From NCBI RefSeq assembly GCF_029946505.1, contig NZ_JARZHG010000022.1, forward strand, positions 62,001 to 126,000: 64,000 nucleotides of DNA. The letters are read 5' to 3'. Positions within the stretch are counted from its first letter, which is position 1. Every line of letters starts with the position of its first letter. The notes beneath the pieces were generated by a model. The model was not told the origin of the DNA, did no database searches, and saw only the letters and a program-made list of their open reading frames with translations. A program made the position numbers and the translations under genes. Of the stretch, positions 8,839-16,977 are shown piece by piece. The DNA comes from Polyangium sp. y55x31. GTDB lineage: Bacteria > Myxococcota_A > Polyangia > Polyangiales > Polyangiaceae.

Positions 8839-9356
8839 CGCGCCCATTTCGTTTGCTTGCGCGACCATTGCCAGTGCACGTGCGCTCGATGTTGGCCCGC
8901 GCGCGGAGGCGAGCCGAGGGGCCGTAACCTACAATCCCGGCGAAGGCCTGACGCCGGTTCGGCGCAGAGAACGCGCTCACCTCCCGCATCGTCGCTCGGA
9001 AGTGCCAGCGCTTCGACACCCGCTTCCGCGGTGACTTCGCCTCCGCCCCGCGCGGACCCGCCCCGGGGCTCCGCGCGGGCTACCCCGCTGAAATCACAGC
9101 GGAAAACGCCCCCTTGTCCGTCCCGATCAAGAGAGTTTACGCCTCGCACGAACTCTTGTAGGGTGAACGAGCATCATCTTCCCGGCTCTCGGGATCAGAC
9201 GGAGCATCGTCCGATCGCCCGGTGCCGGGCGTGATGGAAACCCGTACGTCGAGGCAAACTCCTTTTGCAAAATTCGCGTTCGTCCCGTTCCTACTTTCCT
9301 TCGGCCGACACGCGTCGCTGCATGACGAGGTCGGGCCGGGGCTGGATCACGAGAAC
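8839..9356 (+). other. Long leader/intergenic region between the two MopE paralogs
   Basis: About 520 bp without a convincing gene. In-frame extension of the downstream gene back to 9222 is possible, but it lacks a signal peptide at its start. The region presumably carries the promoter of the second paralog. Confidence 0.45.
9136..9164 (+). promoter_or_regulatory. Candidate sigma-70-like promoter TTTACG-N17-TAGGGT
   Basis: TTTACG (9136-9141) and TAGGGT (9159-9164) are spaced by exactly 17 bp, in a locally less GC-rich stretch. They lie about 190 bp before the second MopE gene, implying a long 5' leader if used. Confidence 0.3.
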
Positions 9357-12300
9357 ATGAACAGGACCTTCTTCTCCCGTGGCATTGGCCGTCGCAAGCT
9401 TGGTATCGCGTCGGTCCTTTCTGGTGCGGCCCTCATGGCCGCCGCGTCGCTCACGGCGCCGCGCGCCTCCGCAGAGGAGGCTGCGTGCCTGAGCGCGGAT
9501 CCGAAAGACTGGCCTTCGTCCGCGAAGCCGTACTTCATGATCCTCTTCGACACCTCGGGGTCGATGACGGGCGGCGTCCCGAACAACCTGAACCCCGTGC
9601 CCGACTCGTGCGGCTTCGGGAGCACACGCATCACCCACGCCAAGTGTGCGCTGCGGAAGATGTTCTACGCGTTCGGCGGGCAGGTGAACTTCGGGCTCGC
9701 CGCGTTCCTGCGCGGCACGGCGACGGGCTGCACGGCCACCTGCGCCGACGTCGGCGGCGGCGAGGGAGAAGGAAACGGCACCTGCCAGTGGGGGGGGTTC
9801 TCGGCCGGCTGCGGGGTGGAGGTGGACACGTCGGCCCCGAACTCCGCGGATCGTCGCGGCGCCGAGATTCTCGTCCCGATGCAGCTCGACAACTTCTACC
9901 TGCCGCCGCTCGAGGACTCGAACGTCCCGGAGCTGCTCAAGTGGGTCGACAATAACTGCGCGCCGCACCCGACGCGGCCGCTCAGCTACGAGCTCTGGGC
10001 CGAAGGGGGCACGCCGCTGAACGGCATCCTGCGCGACGCCTACCGCTACCTCTCGGACCAATGGATCCGGCCGACCACCAACAACCCGACGTTCCAGTCG
10101 CCGATCGCGCTGTCGGGCGAGCGCGCCTGCCGCACGATCAACACGATCCTCGTCACGGACGGTACGGAGTCGTGTGACGTGGCCGCCGACGCGGTCGACG
10201 CGGCCGCTGATCTTCTCACGGGCTTCGACCGAGGTGGGATCCACTGGTCGGTCAAGACGCACGTCATCGATTTCGGCAGCGCGAACCCGATCAACGACAC
10301 GATCGCGGCGGCCGGCGGTACGGGAACGGCAAAGGCGGCGACGAACGAGACGCAGCTCTCCACGGCGCTCGCGAACATCGTCGCCTCCGCCATCAAGCCC
10401 GAGACCTGCGACAACGCCGATAACAACTGCAACGGCTGCACGGACGAGGGCTTCGCCCATTACTGCAACCAGGGGCAGACCTGCTGCAACTGGTCGACGG
10501 CGGCCCAGCGCGCGACGTGCATGTCGACGTTCCAGAGCACGATCACCATGGCGAACCCGGGCGGCGACCTGACGAAGCTGCCCTGTACGACGCCCACGCA
10601 GGCGACGCAGCCCGCCAACTGGCTCTGCTACAACCCCAAGGAGAGCTGCGACAACGTCGACAACAACTGCGATCCGGGGCCCGCGTTCGACGGCGACGCG
10701 GCGAACACGATCGACGAAAACGTGACGAAGTGCGGCAGCCCCGCGCATTGCCCCAAGGCGGAGACCTGCAACAGCCAGGACGACGACTGCGACGGGCAAA
10801 CGGACGAGGGCGGCGTGTGTATCATGCCGTGCGTCCCCTCGCCCGAGATCTGCGACGGCTGCGACAACGATTGTGACGGCGTCGCGGACAACGGCGCCCC
10901 GAGCGCGGCGTGTGGCCAAACCACCCCGGCGAACTGCGCCGGCACGCTGACGTGCAAGGCGGCGCAACCCGTGGCGCTCCCCGGCGCTTGCGTGGCGAAC
11001 GGCGGGTTCAACGCCTGCACGAACAATCCGCAGGTCGAGACCTGCGACGGCCAGGACAACGATTGCGACGGCACGATCGACGACGGCGTGCCGGCCGCGC
11101 AGTGCGTGCCCGTCGGCACGCCGTCGAACCTGAACTACGGCCCGAACAGCCAGTGCAAGCGGGGCTTGCAGCCCTGCAATGGCACGTGCCAGGGCTTCAT
11201 CGGGCCGAGCGCGGAGATCTGCGACGGCATCGACAACGATTGCGACGGCACCGTCGACGAGAGCCCGTTCGGCGTCGGAACGCCCTGCGGCACCAACCAG
11301 TCGCCGTGCGTGCCCGGCACTACGGCCTGCGTCAATGGCGCGCTCGTCTGTCAGGGCGGCGTGCAGCCGGGTCCCGAGGTCTGCGACGGCAAGGACAACG
11401 ATTGCGACGGCACCGTCGACGAGACGCCGCTCGCGGACGCGCCGACCGGCGGCAACAACGGCTGCTGGACCGAGCCGGGCAATTGCTGCACGTTCGGAAA
11501 CCTCACGTGGTGCCCGCCCGCCGGCGGCACCTGCAATGGCACGGGCACGCTCACGGCGCCGTGCAACACGGGCAAGCTCGTCTGTCAGGGCCTGCAAAAG
11601 TGGGTCTGCTCGAACCCGAAGCCCCCGACCCCGGAGGTCTGCGACGGGCTCGACAACAACTGCAATGGCATGCTCGACGACGGCAACCTGCCGCAGGTCG
11701 GCACGACGTGCGGCACCGATCAGGGCGAGTGCGCGACGGGCACGCTCGCCTGCACGGCCGGCGTGCTCGATTGCGCGAACGACGTCGGCCCGGTGTCCGA
11801 GATCTGCGACGGCAAGGACAACGATTGCGACGGCGTGAACGACAACGGCATCCCCTCGGGCGGCCCGTGCGTGCCTGCGTACGACACCGCGCTGTATCCC
11901 GGGGATCGCACGGCCTCGCCGTGCACGCCGGGTGAGTTCCTCTGCAATGGCGCGGCCGGCGTGGAGTGCCTCGGCGGCGTCACGCCGCAGCCCGAGGTCT
12001 GCGACGGCATCGACAACGACTGCGACGGCACGGTCGACGAGAGCGGCCCCGGGCCGGACGGCGTCGACGGCTCGATGAACCCGCAGCCCACGCCCGCCGG
12101 CAGCATCGGCCAGGCGTGCGGTGTGGAGACGGGCGAGTGCAAGCAGGGCACGTACACCTGCCTGAACGGCGGGTTCGTCTGCACGGGCGAGGTCACGCCG
12201 GTCCTCGAGGTCTGCGATTGCAACGACAATGACTGCGACGGCCAGAGCGACAACCCCAACAACGGCATTCCGCTGTGCAGCACCGGCAAGGAGTGCGTCA

Positions 12301-13352
12301 AGGGGAGCGCGGGCATCTGCCAGTGCGCGAGCGCCTGCAACCCCGGCAAGGAGTATCCGTGCCCGCCCGGCCAGCAGTGCCAGCAGGTGACGGAGAGCTC
12401 GACGGGGGAGAACCTCGGCTTCTACTGCGTGTCGGAGCCCTGCACCGATTGCGAGCTGAAGACGGTCAAGGACGCGAACGGCAACGTGCTCTGCGCGCCC
12501 GCCGATACGCCGGCCGACGCGAATTGCTACAAGCCGCCCGTGTGCACCTGCAAGGGCCAGGCGGGCTGCAAGGAGCCGTGCGACGGCGTGAGCTGCGGCG
12601 CCGGCCAGGTCTGCGCGAACTACGGCCCGAACGCAGGCAAGTGCGTGGTGGACAACTGCTACAACGTGCCTTGCCCCGGCTGCAACAAGGTCTGCAATCT
12701 CGGCTCGTGCATCGACAACCCCTGCCAGCCGGATAGCTGCCAGCCCGGCGAGATCTGCAAGCCGAGCGCCGATTACACCACGTTCACGTGCGTCTCGACC
12801 TGCGCGAACGTGGATTGCCCGGCGGGTCAGGTCTGCCAGGGCGGCGCGTGCGTGGCCGCCTGCAGCCCGAATTGCGGCCCCGATCAATACTGCGATCTCA
12901 GCCAGACCCCGCCGACGTGCGTCCAGAACCAGTGCGCCGGCCCCTGCGCGAGCGGCGGCTGCTGCAACCCGGTCACGGGCGCCTGCGGCAACTGCCCCTG
13001 CGAAGGCGTGGTTTGCCCCGAGGGGCAGGTTTGCCAGAATGATTGCCCGCCGGGCGTCGCTTGCAGCCGAGGTGAATGCGTCGAGCCCATGGGCGGGCCG
13101 GGTTCCACCTCGAGCTCGAGCGGCTCGGGCGGCGCGGGTGGAGACGGCGGCATGGCCGGCGCAGGCCCTGGTGCCGGCGGCTCGGCCGGCGCGCAGGACA
13201 ATGGCGTCTGGGGCCTCGCGACGGGCGGCGGCGGTTGCGCTTGCTCCACGGCCGGCGATTCGCGCTCCCCGGCCGGCTGGCTCGCACTCCTCGGTTTGCC
13301 CTTGGCCTTCCTCCGCCGGCGTCGGTCGGCGCGCAACGTGGAGGTTGCGTGA
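9357..13352 (+). CDS. Surface protein: vWA-like domain, MopE metal-binding repeats, MYXO-CTERM tail (paralog 2)
   Basis: About 1331 residues, a tandem paralog of the preceding gene with the same architecture. It has a signal peptide (MNRTFF...ending RASA), a vWA-like domain with DTSGSM and ILVTDGTESC, about eleven MopE-type repeats, a Cys-rich region, a Gly/Ser linker and a MYXO-CTERM-like tag with the same GWLALLGLPLAFLRRRR end. ATG 9357 is preferred over upstream starts because it gives a proper signal peptide. Its stop overlaps the start of the next gene by one base (TGATG), so the two are probably translated together. Likely an exported, metal-binding surface protein; the function beyond that is inferred. 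Confidence 0.85.
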   Translation: MNRTFFSRGIGRRKLGIASVLSGAALMAAASLTAPRASAEEAACLSADPKDWPSSAKPYFMILFDTSGSMTGGVPNNLNPVPDSCGFGSTRITHAKCALRKMFYAFGGQVNFGLAAFLRGTATGCTATCADVGGGEGEGNGTCQWGGFSAGCGVEVDTSAPNSADRRGAEILVPMQLDNFYLPPLEDSNVPELLKWVDNNCAPHPTRPLSYELWAEGGTPLNGILRDAYRYLSDQWIRPTTNNPTFQSPIALSGERACRTINTILVTDGTESCDVAADAVDAAADLLTGFDRGGIHWSVKTHVIDFGSANPINDTIAAAGGTGTAKAATNETQLSTALANIVASAIKPETCDNADNNCNGCTDEGFAHYCNQGQTCCNWSTAAQRATCMSTFQSTITMANPGGDLTKLPCTTPTQATQPANWLCYNPKESCDNVDNNCDPGPAFDGDAANTIDENVTKCGSPAHCPKAETCNSQDDDCDGQTDEGGVCIMPCVPSPEICDGCDNDCDGVADNGAPSAACGQTTPANCAGTLTCKAAQPVALPGACVANGGFNACTNNPQVETCDGQDNDCDGTIDDGVPAAQCVPVGTPSNLNYGPNSQCKRGLQPCNGTCQGFIGPSAEICDGIDNDCDGTVDESPFGVGTPCGTNQSPCVPGTTACVNGALVCQGGVQPGPEVCDGKDNDCDGTVDETPLADAPTGGNNGCWTEPGNCCTFGNLTWCPPAGGTCNGTGTLTAPCNTGKLVCQGLQKWVCSNPKPPTPEVCDGLDNNCNGMLDDGNLPQVGTTCGTDQGECATGTLACTAGVLDCANDVGPVSEICDGKDNDCDGVNDNGIPSGGPCVPAYDTALYPGDRTASPCTPGEFLCNGAAGVECLGGVTPQPEVCDGIDNDCDGTVDESGPGPDGVDGSMNPQPTPAGSIGQACGVETGECKQGTYTCLNGGFVCTGEVTPVLEVCDCNDNDCDGQSDNPNNGIPLCSTGKECVKGSAGICQCASACNPGKEYPCPPGQQCQQVTESSTGENLGFYCVSEPCTDCELKTVKDANGNVLCAPADTPADANCYKPPVCTCKGQAGCKEPCDGVSCGAGQVCANYGPNAGKCVVDNCYNVPCPGCNKVCNLGSCIDNPCQPDSCQPGEICKPSADYTTFTCVSTCANVDCPAGQVCQGGACVAACSPNCGPDQYCDLSQTPPTCVQNQCAGPCASGGCCNPVTGACGNCPCEGVVCPEGQVCQNDCPPGVACSRGECVEPMGGPGSTSSSSGSGGAGGDGGMAGAGPGAGGSAGAQDNGVWGLATGGGGCACSTAGDSRSPAGWLALLGLPLAFLRRRRSARNVEVA

Positions 13353-16129
13353 TGAGCTTCTCTTCCAGACTCGGATGGCTCGCGGCCGCGGCGGGGCTCG
13401 CCCTCGCCGCGGGCTCCGCGGGATGCACCACCGAAGCATTCTGCTTCGACGATTGTGATAGCGGCTCGGCCACGGGTACCTCCAGCTCCTCCGGCACCGG
13501 CGGTACGGGCGGCGAAGGTGGATGCCTCTTCGGCTGCGGCGGCACGGGCGGCACGGCCGGCGAAGGCGGCGGCGGCGGCTGCGTGCCGTCCGACAGCGGC
13601 GTCGAGGAGTGCAACGGCAAGGACGACGACTGCAATGGCACGGTCGACGACCTTTCCGATTGGAGCACGCCCGAGGCCTGCGGCACCTGCGCAAACAATT
13701 GCTATCAGGTCCTGCTCAACACCGACCCCGACACCATCGCCTGCACCCCGAGCGCGGATCCGGGCAAGACCGACGGCATTTGCACCGGCCAGTGCGCGCT
13801 CGATTATTACGATCTCGATCCGGACGCGCCGGGCTGCGAGTATTACTGCGTCTCCGGCGGCGCGGACGACTCGCTCTGCAACAACAAGGACGACGACTGC
13901 GACGGCATCAAGGACGAGGACGTCGACCTCTGCACCAGCACCACCGATTGCGGCAAGTGCGGGCGCACCTGCGTCGTCCTCCACGGCACCCCGGCCTGCC
14001 AGAGCAACGCCGAGCCGGGGCAGGCCTGCAACGACGGCAACACGCAATGCGTGATCCAGTCGTGCGAGCCTGGGTTCTATGATCTCGACGGCTCGTATGC
14101 CACGGGCTGCGAGTACCAGTGCAACATCACGAACAATGGCGTCGAGATCTGCGGCGACAGCCTCGACAATGATTGCGACGGCAAGATCGACGACGCCGAC
14201 GATCTCTCGGGCGACGCGCAGCTCGGCGTGGATTGCTACGGCGATCCGAACGGCGAGTGCGCCACGCCCGCGCACCTCGGCAAGACCATTTGCCAGGGCA
14301 ACAAGATCGTCTGCGCCGGGCCCAACGTCCTCGTCGAGAACCAGAACCCCGAGCTCTGCAACAGCCTCGACGACGATTGCGACGGCATCGTCGACGACAG
14401 CCCGACCGACGCCGGCAAGGCCTGCGGCGTCAGCAACATCTTCCCCTGCGCCTACGGCACGCAGCAATGCCAGAACGGCGCGCTCGTCTGCGTCGGCAAC
14501 ATCGATCCCAAGACGGAGATGTGCGACGGCGAGGACAACGATTGCGACGGCCAGATCGACAAGACGAACGGCAGCCCGCCGTCCGACTCCGTCGGCGCTT
14601 GCAACGTCCCGCCGAACCCGCCCGCGGGCTCGACGACGCCTTGCAAGGCCGGCCAGAAGGCCTGCGTCGGCGGCGCCATCGTCTGCCAGAACTCCGTCAC
14701 GCCCGCGCCGGGCACGCAGGACGGCTGCAACATCGACGCGAACTGCGACGGCGCGCTGACGAACCAGCCCGACAAGCAGACCGACGTCAACAACTGCGGC
14801 ATGTGTGGCAAGAGCTGCTACACGGGCGCGGTCCACTCCACGTGGTCCTGCGTCGCCGGCGCTTGCCAGTTCCAGGGCTGCGAACCGGGATATTACGATC
14901 TCAACAACGACAAGCAGTGCGAGTACGACTGCGACTTCATCTCGGCGCAGGAGACTTGCAACGGCCTCGACGACGATTGCGACGGCCAGATCGACGAGAA
15001 CGTCATCGCCCCCTCGCCCACGCAGGTCTGCGGCGTCAGCCCCTCCGCCGTCAAGCCCGAGTGCACGAGCCAGGTCAACGTCGCCTGCGTGATGGGCGCC
15101 TGGAAATGCACCTTCCCGGCCGGCGTCTGCACCGGGGCCGCCCCGAACTACTGCACCGGCACCCCCGAGCTCTGCGACTCCCTCGACAACGATTGCGACG
15201 GTGTCCAGAACGAGAACGTCGCCAACTGGAACAAGCCCTGCAACTCCGACGACGGCCTGCCGCCGCCCGGACACGGCGCCTGCCGCACGCCTGGCACCTT
15301 CATCTGTGACGGCACCATGGCCGTCAAATGCAGCGCCACGCCGGCAAACTGCAGCAGCTTGCCCGGCGGCTGCGAAGAGAAGTGCGACGGCCTCGACAAC
15401 GATTGCGACGGCATCGCCGACGAGCCTTACAGCAACAAGGGCAGCAACGCGACGTATTACGTCAAGCCCGTCGCCACGAAGATCGGCTCGCAAAACAAGT
15501 GGATCATGGCCTTCGAGGCCAGCCGCCCGAACGCGACCGCCGTCGTCCCCGGCACCGGCAACGGCTTCTGGACCAGCGCTCCCACGGGCTCCACGCTCGA
15601 CAAGACCCCGGCGTGCTCGGTCCAGGGGAAGATCCCCTGGTTCAACGTCACCCCGCGTGAGGTCGAGCAGGTCTGCGCCGCGGCCGGCGGCACCGTCTGC
15701 AGCACGGCCGATTGGCAGGCCGCCGCGCGGAATACCACCCCGGATTTTTGCCTCTGGGGTTATGCGCCGCTCTCCGCGTGCAAGACCGGGTACGTGGCGG
15801 GCACGAAGTTCTGCAACCTCGGCTTCTCGTACGACTTCTCGCCGGATGCCGGCATTCAGAACGGTTTGCTCGTGACCGGTGACACGGTGAACCTGAAGAA
15901 CTGCTTCGTCGATTGGACGGGACAAACCAATCCCCAGATCTACGACATGACCGGTAACCTCCGCGAGATCACGAAGTCCGCGACGAACACGTACCCGCTG
16001 CTCGGCGGCGCCTTCAATACGCAGGCCGAGTCGGGCGCGCAGTCGGACTTCACGTTCTACACCGTCGATCAGAACTTCCAGTTCTTCGACACCGGCTTCC
16101 GCTGCTGCTTCGCCTCGAACCCCGGCTGA
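13352..16129 (+). CDS. MopE-repeat lipoprotein with FGE-sulfatase-like C-terminal domain
   Basis: About 925 residues. The lipoprotein signal ends at GSAGC (Cys about residue 25). A Gly/Ser/Thr-rich linker follows, then eight or nine MopE-type repeats such as CDGLDNDCDGIADEP. The last ~230 residues read like a formylglycine-generating-enzyme/C-type-lectin fold: IPWFNVTPREVEQVC, CSTADWQAAAR, YDMTGNLREITK, LLGGAF and TGFRCCF. In this family such domains are either oxidases that convert Cys to formylglycine or structural ligand-binding modules; the sequence here does not show which. It overlaps the upstream surface protein by one base, so it may be its partner anchored in the membrane. A strong terminator follows at once. 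Confidence 0.8.
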   Translation: MSFSSRLGWLAAAAGLALAAGSAGCTTEAFCFDDCDSGSATGTSSSSGTGGTGGEGGCLFGCGGTGGTAGEGGGGGCVPSDSGVEECNGKDDDCNGTVDDLSDWSTPEACGTCANNCYQVLLNTDPDTIACTPSADPGKTDGICTGQCALDYYDLDPDAPGCEYYCVSGGADDSLCNNKDDDCDGIKDEDVDLCTSTTDCGKCGRTCVVLHGTPACQSNAEPGQACNDGNTQCVIQSCEPGFYDLDGSYATGCEYQCNITNNGVEICGDSLDNDCDGKIDDADDLSGDAQLGVDCYGDPNGECATPAHLGKTICQGNKIVCAGPNVLVENQNPELCNSLDDDCDGIVDDSPTDAGKACGVSNIFPCAYGTQQCQNGALVCVGNIDPKTEMCDGEDNDCDGQIDKTNGSPPSDSVGACNVPPNPPAGSTTPCKAGQKACVGGAIVCQNSVTPAPGTQDGCNIDANCDGALTNQPDKQTDVNNCGMCGKSCYTGAVHSTWSCVAGACQFQGCEPGYYDLNNDKQCEYDCDFISAQETCNGLDDDCDGQIDENVIAPSPTQVCGVSPSAVKPECTSQVNVACVMGAWKCTFPAGVCTGAAPNYCTGTPELCDSLDNDCDGVQNENVANWNKPCNSDDGLPPPGHGACRTPGTFICDGTMAVKCSATPANCSSLPGGCEEKCDGLDNDCDGIADEPYSNKGSNATYYVKPVATKIGSQNKWIMAFEASRPNATAVVPGTGNGFWTSAPTGSTLDKTPACSVQGKIPWFNVTPREVEQVCAAAGGTVCSTADWQAAARNTTPDFCLWGYAPLSACKTGYVAGTKFCNLGFSYDFSPDAGIQNGLLVTGDTVNLKNCFVDWTGQTNPQIYDMTGNLREITKSATNTYPLLGGAFNTQAESGAQSDFTFYTVDQNFQFFDTGFRCCFASNPG

Positions 16130-16143
16130 CGGAACCTCCAACG

Positions 16144-16185
16144 AAAAAGCCCACGCTCCCGAAACCCGGGACGCGTGGGCTTTTT
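16144..16185 (+). terminator. Bidirectional rho-independent terminator
   Basis: AAAAAGCCCACGC (16144-16156) pairs with GCGTGGGCTTTTT (16173-16185), with TCCCG/CGGGA extending the stem. A-run and T-run flank a 13-bp arm, so it can stop transcription from the MopE lipoprotein (+) and from the small lipoprotein gene (-). Confidence 0.9.
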
Positions 16186-16222
16186 CATTCGGGGCCACGA
16201 TGACGTGGCCCCTGGGCTGCGA

Positions 16223-16822
16223 TCACCAGGGGCGATCGCGCATCGTCTGCTTGTACTTTTCCTTGTAAAGATCGTGGCACTTCTTGCAGGAGGCCTTCGC
16301 GCCGTCGATGTCGCCGGCCTTCGCCTTGGCCACGCCATCGTTCGAGATCGCCGTCCAGCTCCCCATTCCGGGCGGCGGCTTGCCCGCGATGTAGGCCAGG
16401 CCATTCGCGATCTTCTGCGCGTCGCCGCTCGACGTCGCCGAGGCCATGACCGTCTTCATCCAGCCCTGCATCGGGCAGGGTTTCTGCCCCTTGCCGCCGC
16501 AATCGAACGTCTTCGGGCCGGCCGCCGCGCTGGCCGCGGGCGCCGCAGAGCCGGCGGCGGGGGCCGCGGACGCCGCAGCCGCGGCGGACCCCTCGGGCTC
16601 CACGGGGGCGGACGCGGCGCTGTTCTCGGGCTTGGGGGCCTCGGCGCTCGGCGCGGGGGCCGCTGACGCGACCGGGGCCGCGGAGGCCGCAGGCTGCGTG
16701 TCCGCCGCGGCCGCGCTGGGCTTCGCCTCGGGCGAGGCGCCTTCGTTCTTCGCCTCACCACCGCCGCAGCCGACGGCACCCGCGAGCGCCACAATCGCCG
16801 CGAACCGCACTCCCTGTCTCAT
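16223..16822 (-). CDS. Lipoprotein with C-terminal CXXCH motif (cytochrome c-like)
   Basis: About 199 residues. ATG 16822 follows GGAGAGCAGG. The lipobox ends at Cys 19 (AVGC). A long Ala/Ser/Pro-rich linker (about residues 20-110) leads to a small globular end. It contains DCGGKGQKPCPMQGW, then CKKCH near residue 180, a heme-c attachment motif, followed by DLYKEKYKQTMR. This suggests a membrane-anchored monoheme cytochrome facing the periplasm or outside; a suitable distal Met lies in CPMQGW. The redox partner is unknown. The gene converges on the terminator after the MopE cluster and is divergent from the phosphoesterase gene. Confidence 0.75.
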   Translation of the reverse strand: MRQGVRFAAIVALAGAVGCGGGEAKNEGASPEAKPSAAAADTQPAASAAPVASAAPAPSAEAPKPENSAASAPVEPEGSAAAAASAAPAAGSAAPAASAAAGPKTFDCGGKGQKPCPMQGWMKTVMASATSSGDAQKIANGLAYIAGKPPPGMGSWTAISNDGVAKAKAGDIDGAKASCKKCHDLYKEKYKQTMRDRPW

Positions 16823-16977
16823 CCTGCTCTCCTTACATGGTGGCGAAGATCGACCTTTCTCGGCGATCCTCGCATTCCTACTCGCCCGGCCCATGGTCCG
16901 GCCGCGCGGGGCAAGTTGCCCCGGCATTCGACTTTGATCCGTATCCACGGCCTGATGGCAAGACAAAAAAAGTGCCG

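Noticed and set aside
5860-15430. Regular short DNA repeats that might be taken for a CRISPR array
   Set aside because: They are in-frame protein repeats (CDGxDNDCDG) of unequal spacing, not direct repeats with unique spacers, and no cas genes are present.
5670-16198. Very long minus-strand open frames (over 1000 residues) opposite the MopE genes
   Set aside because: They are shadows of the Cys/Asp-rich repeats and GC-rich codons on the plus strand; composition is Arg/Ala/Val-rich with no domain, while the plus strand has clear domains and signals.
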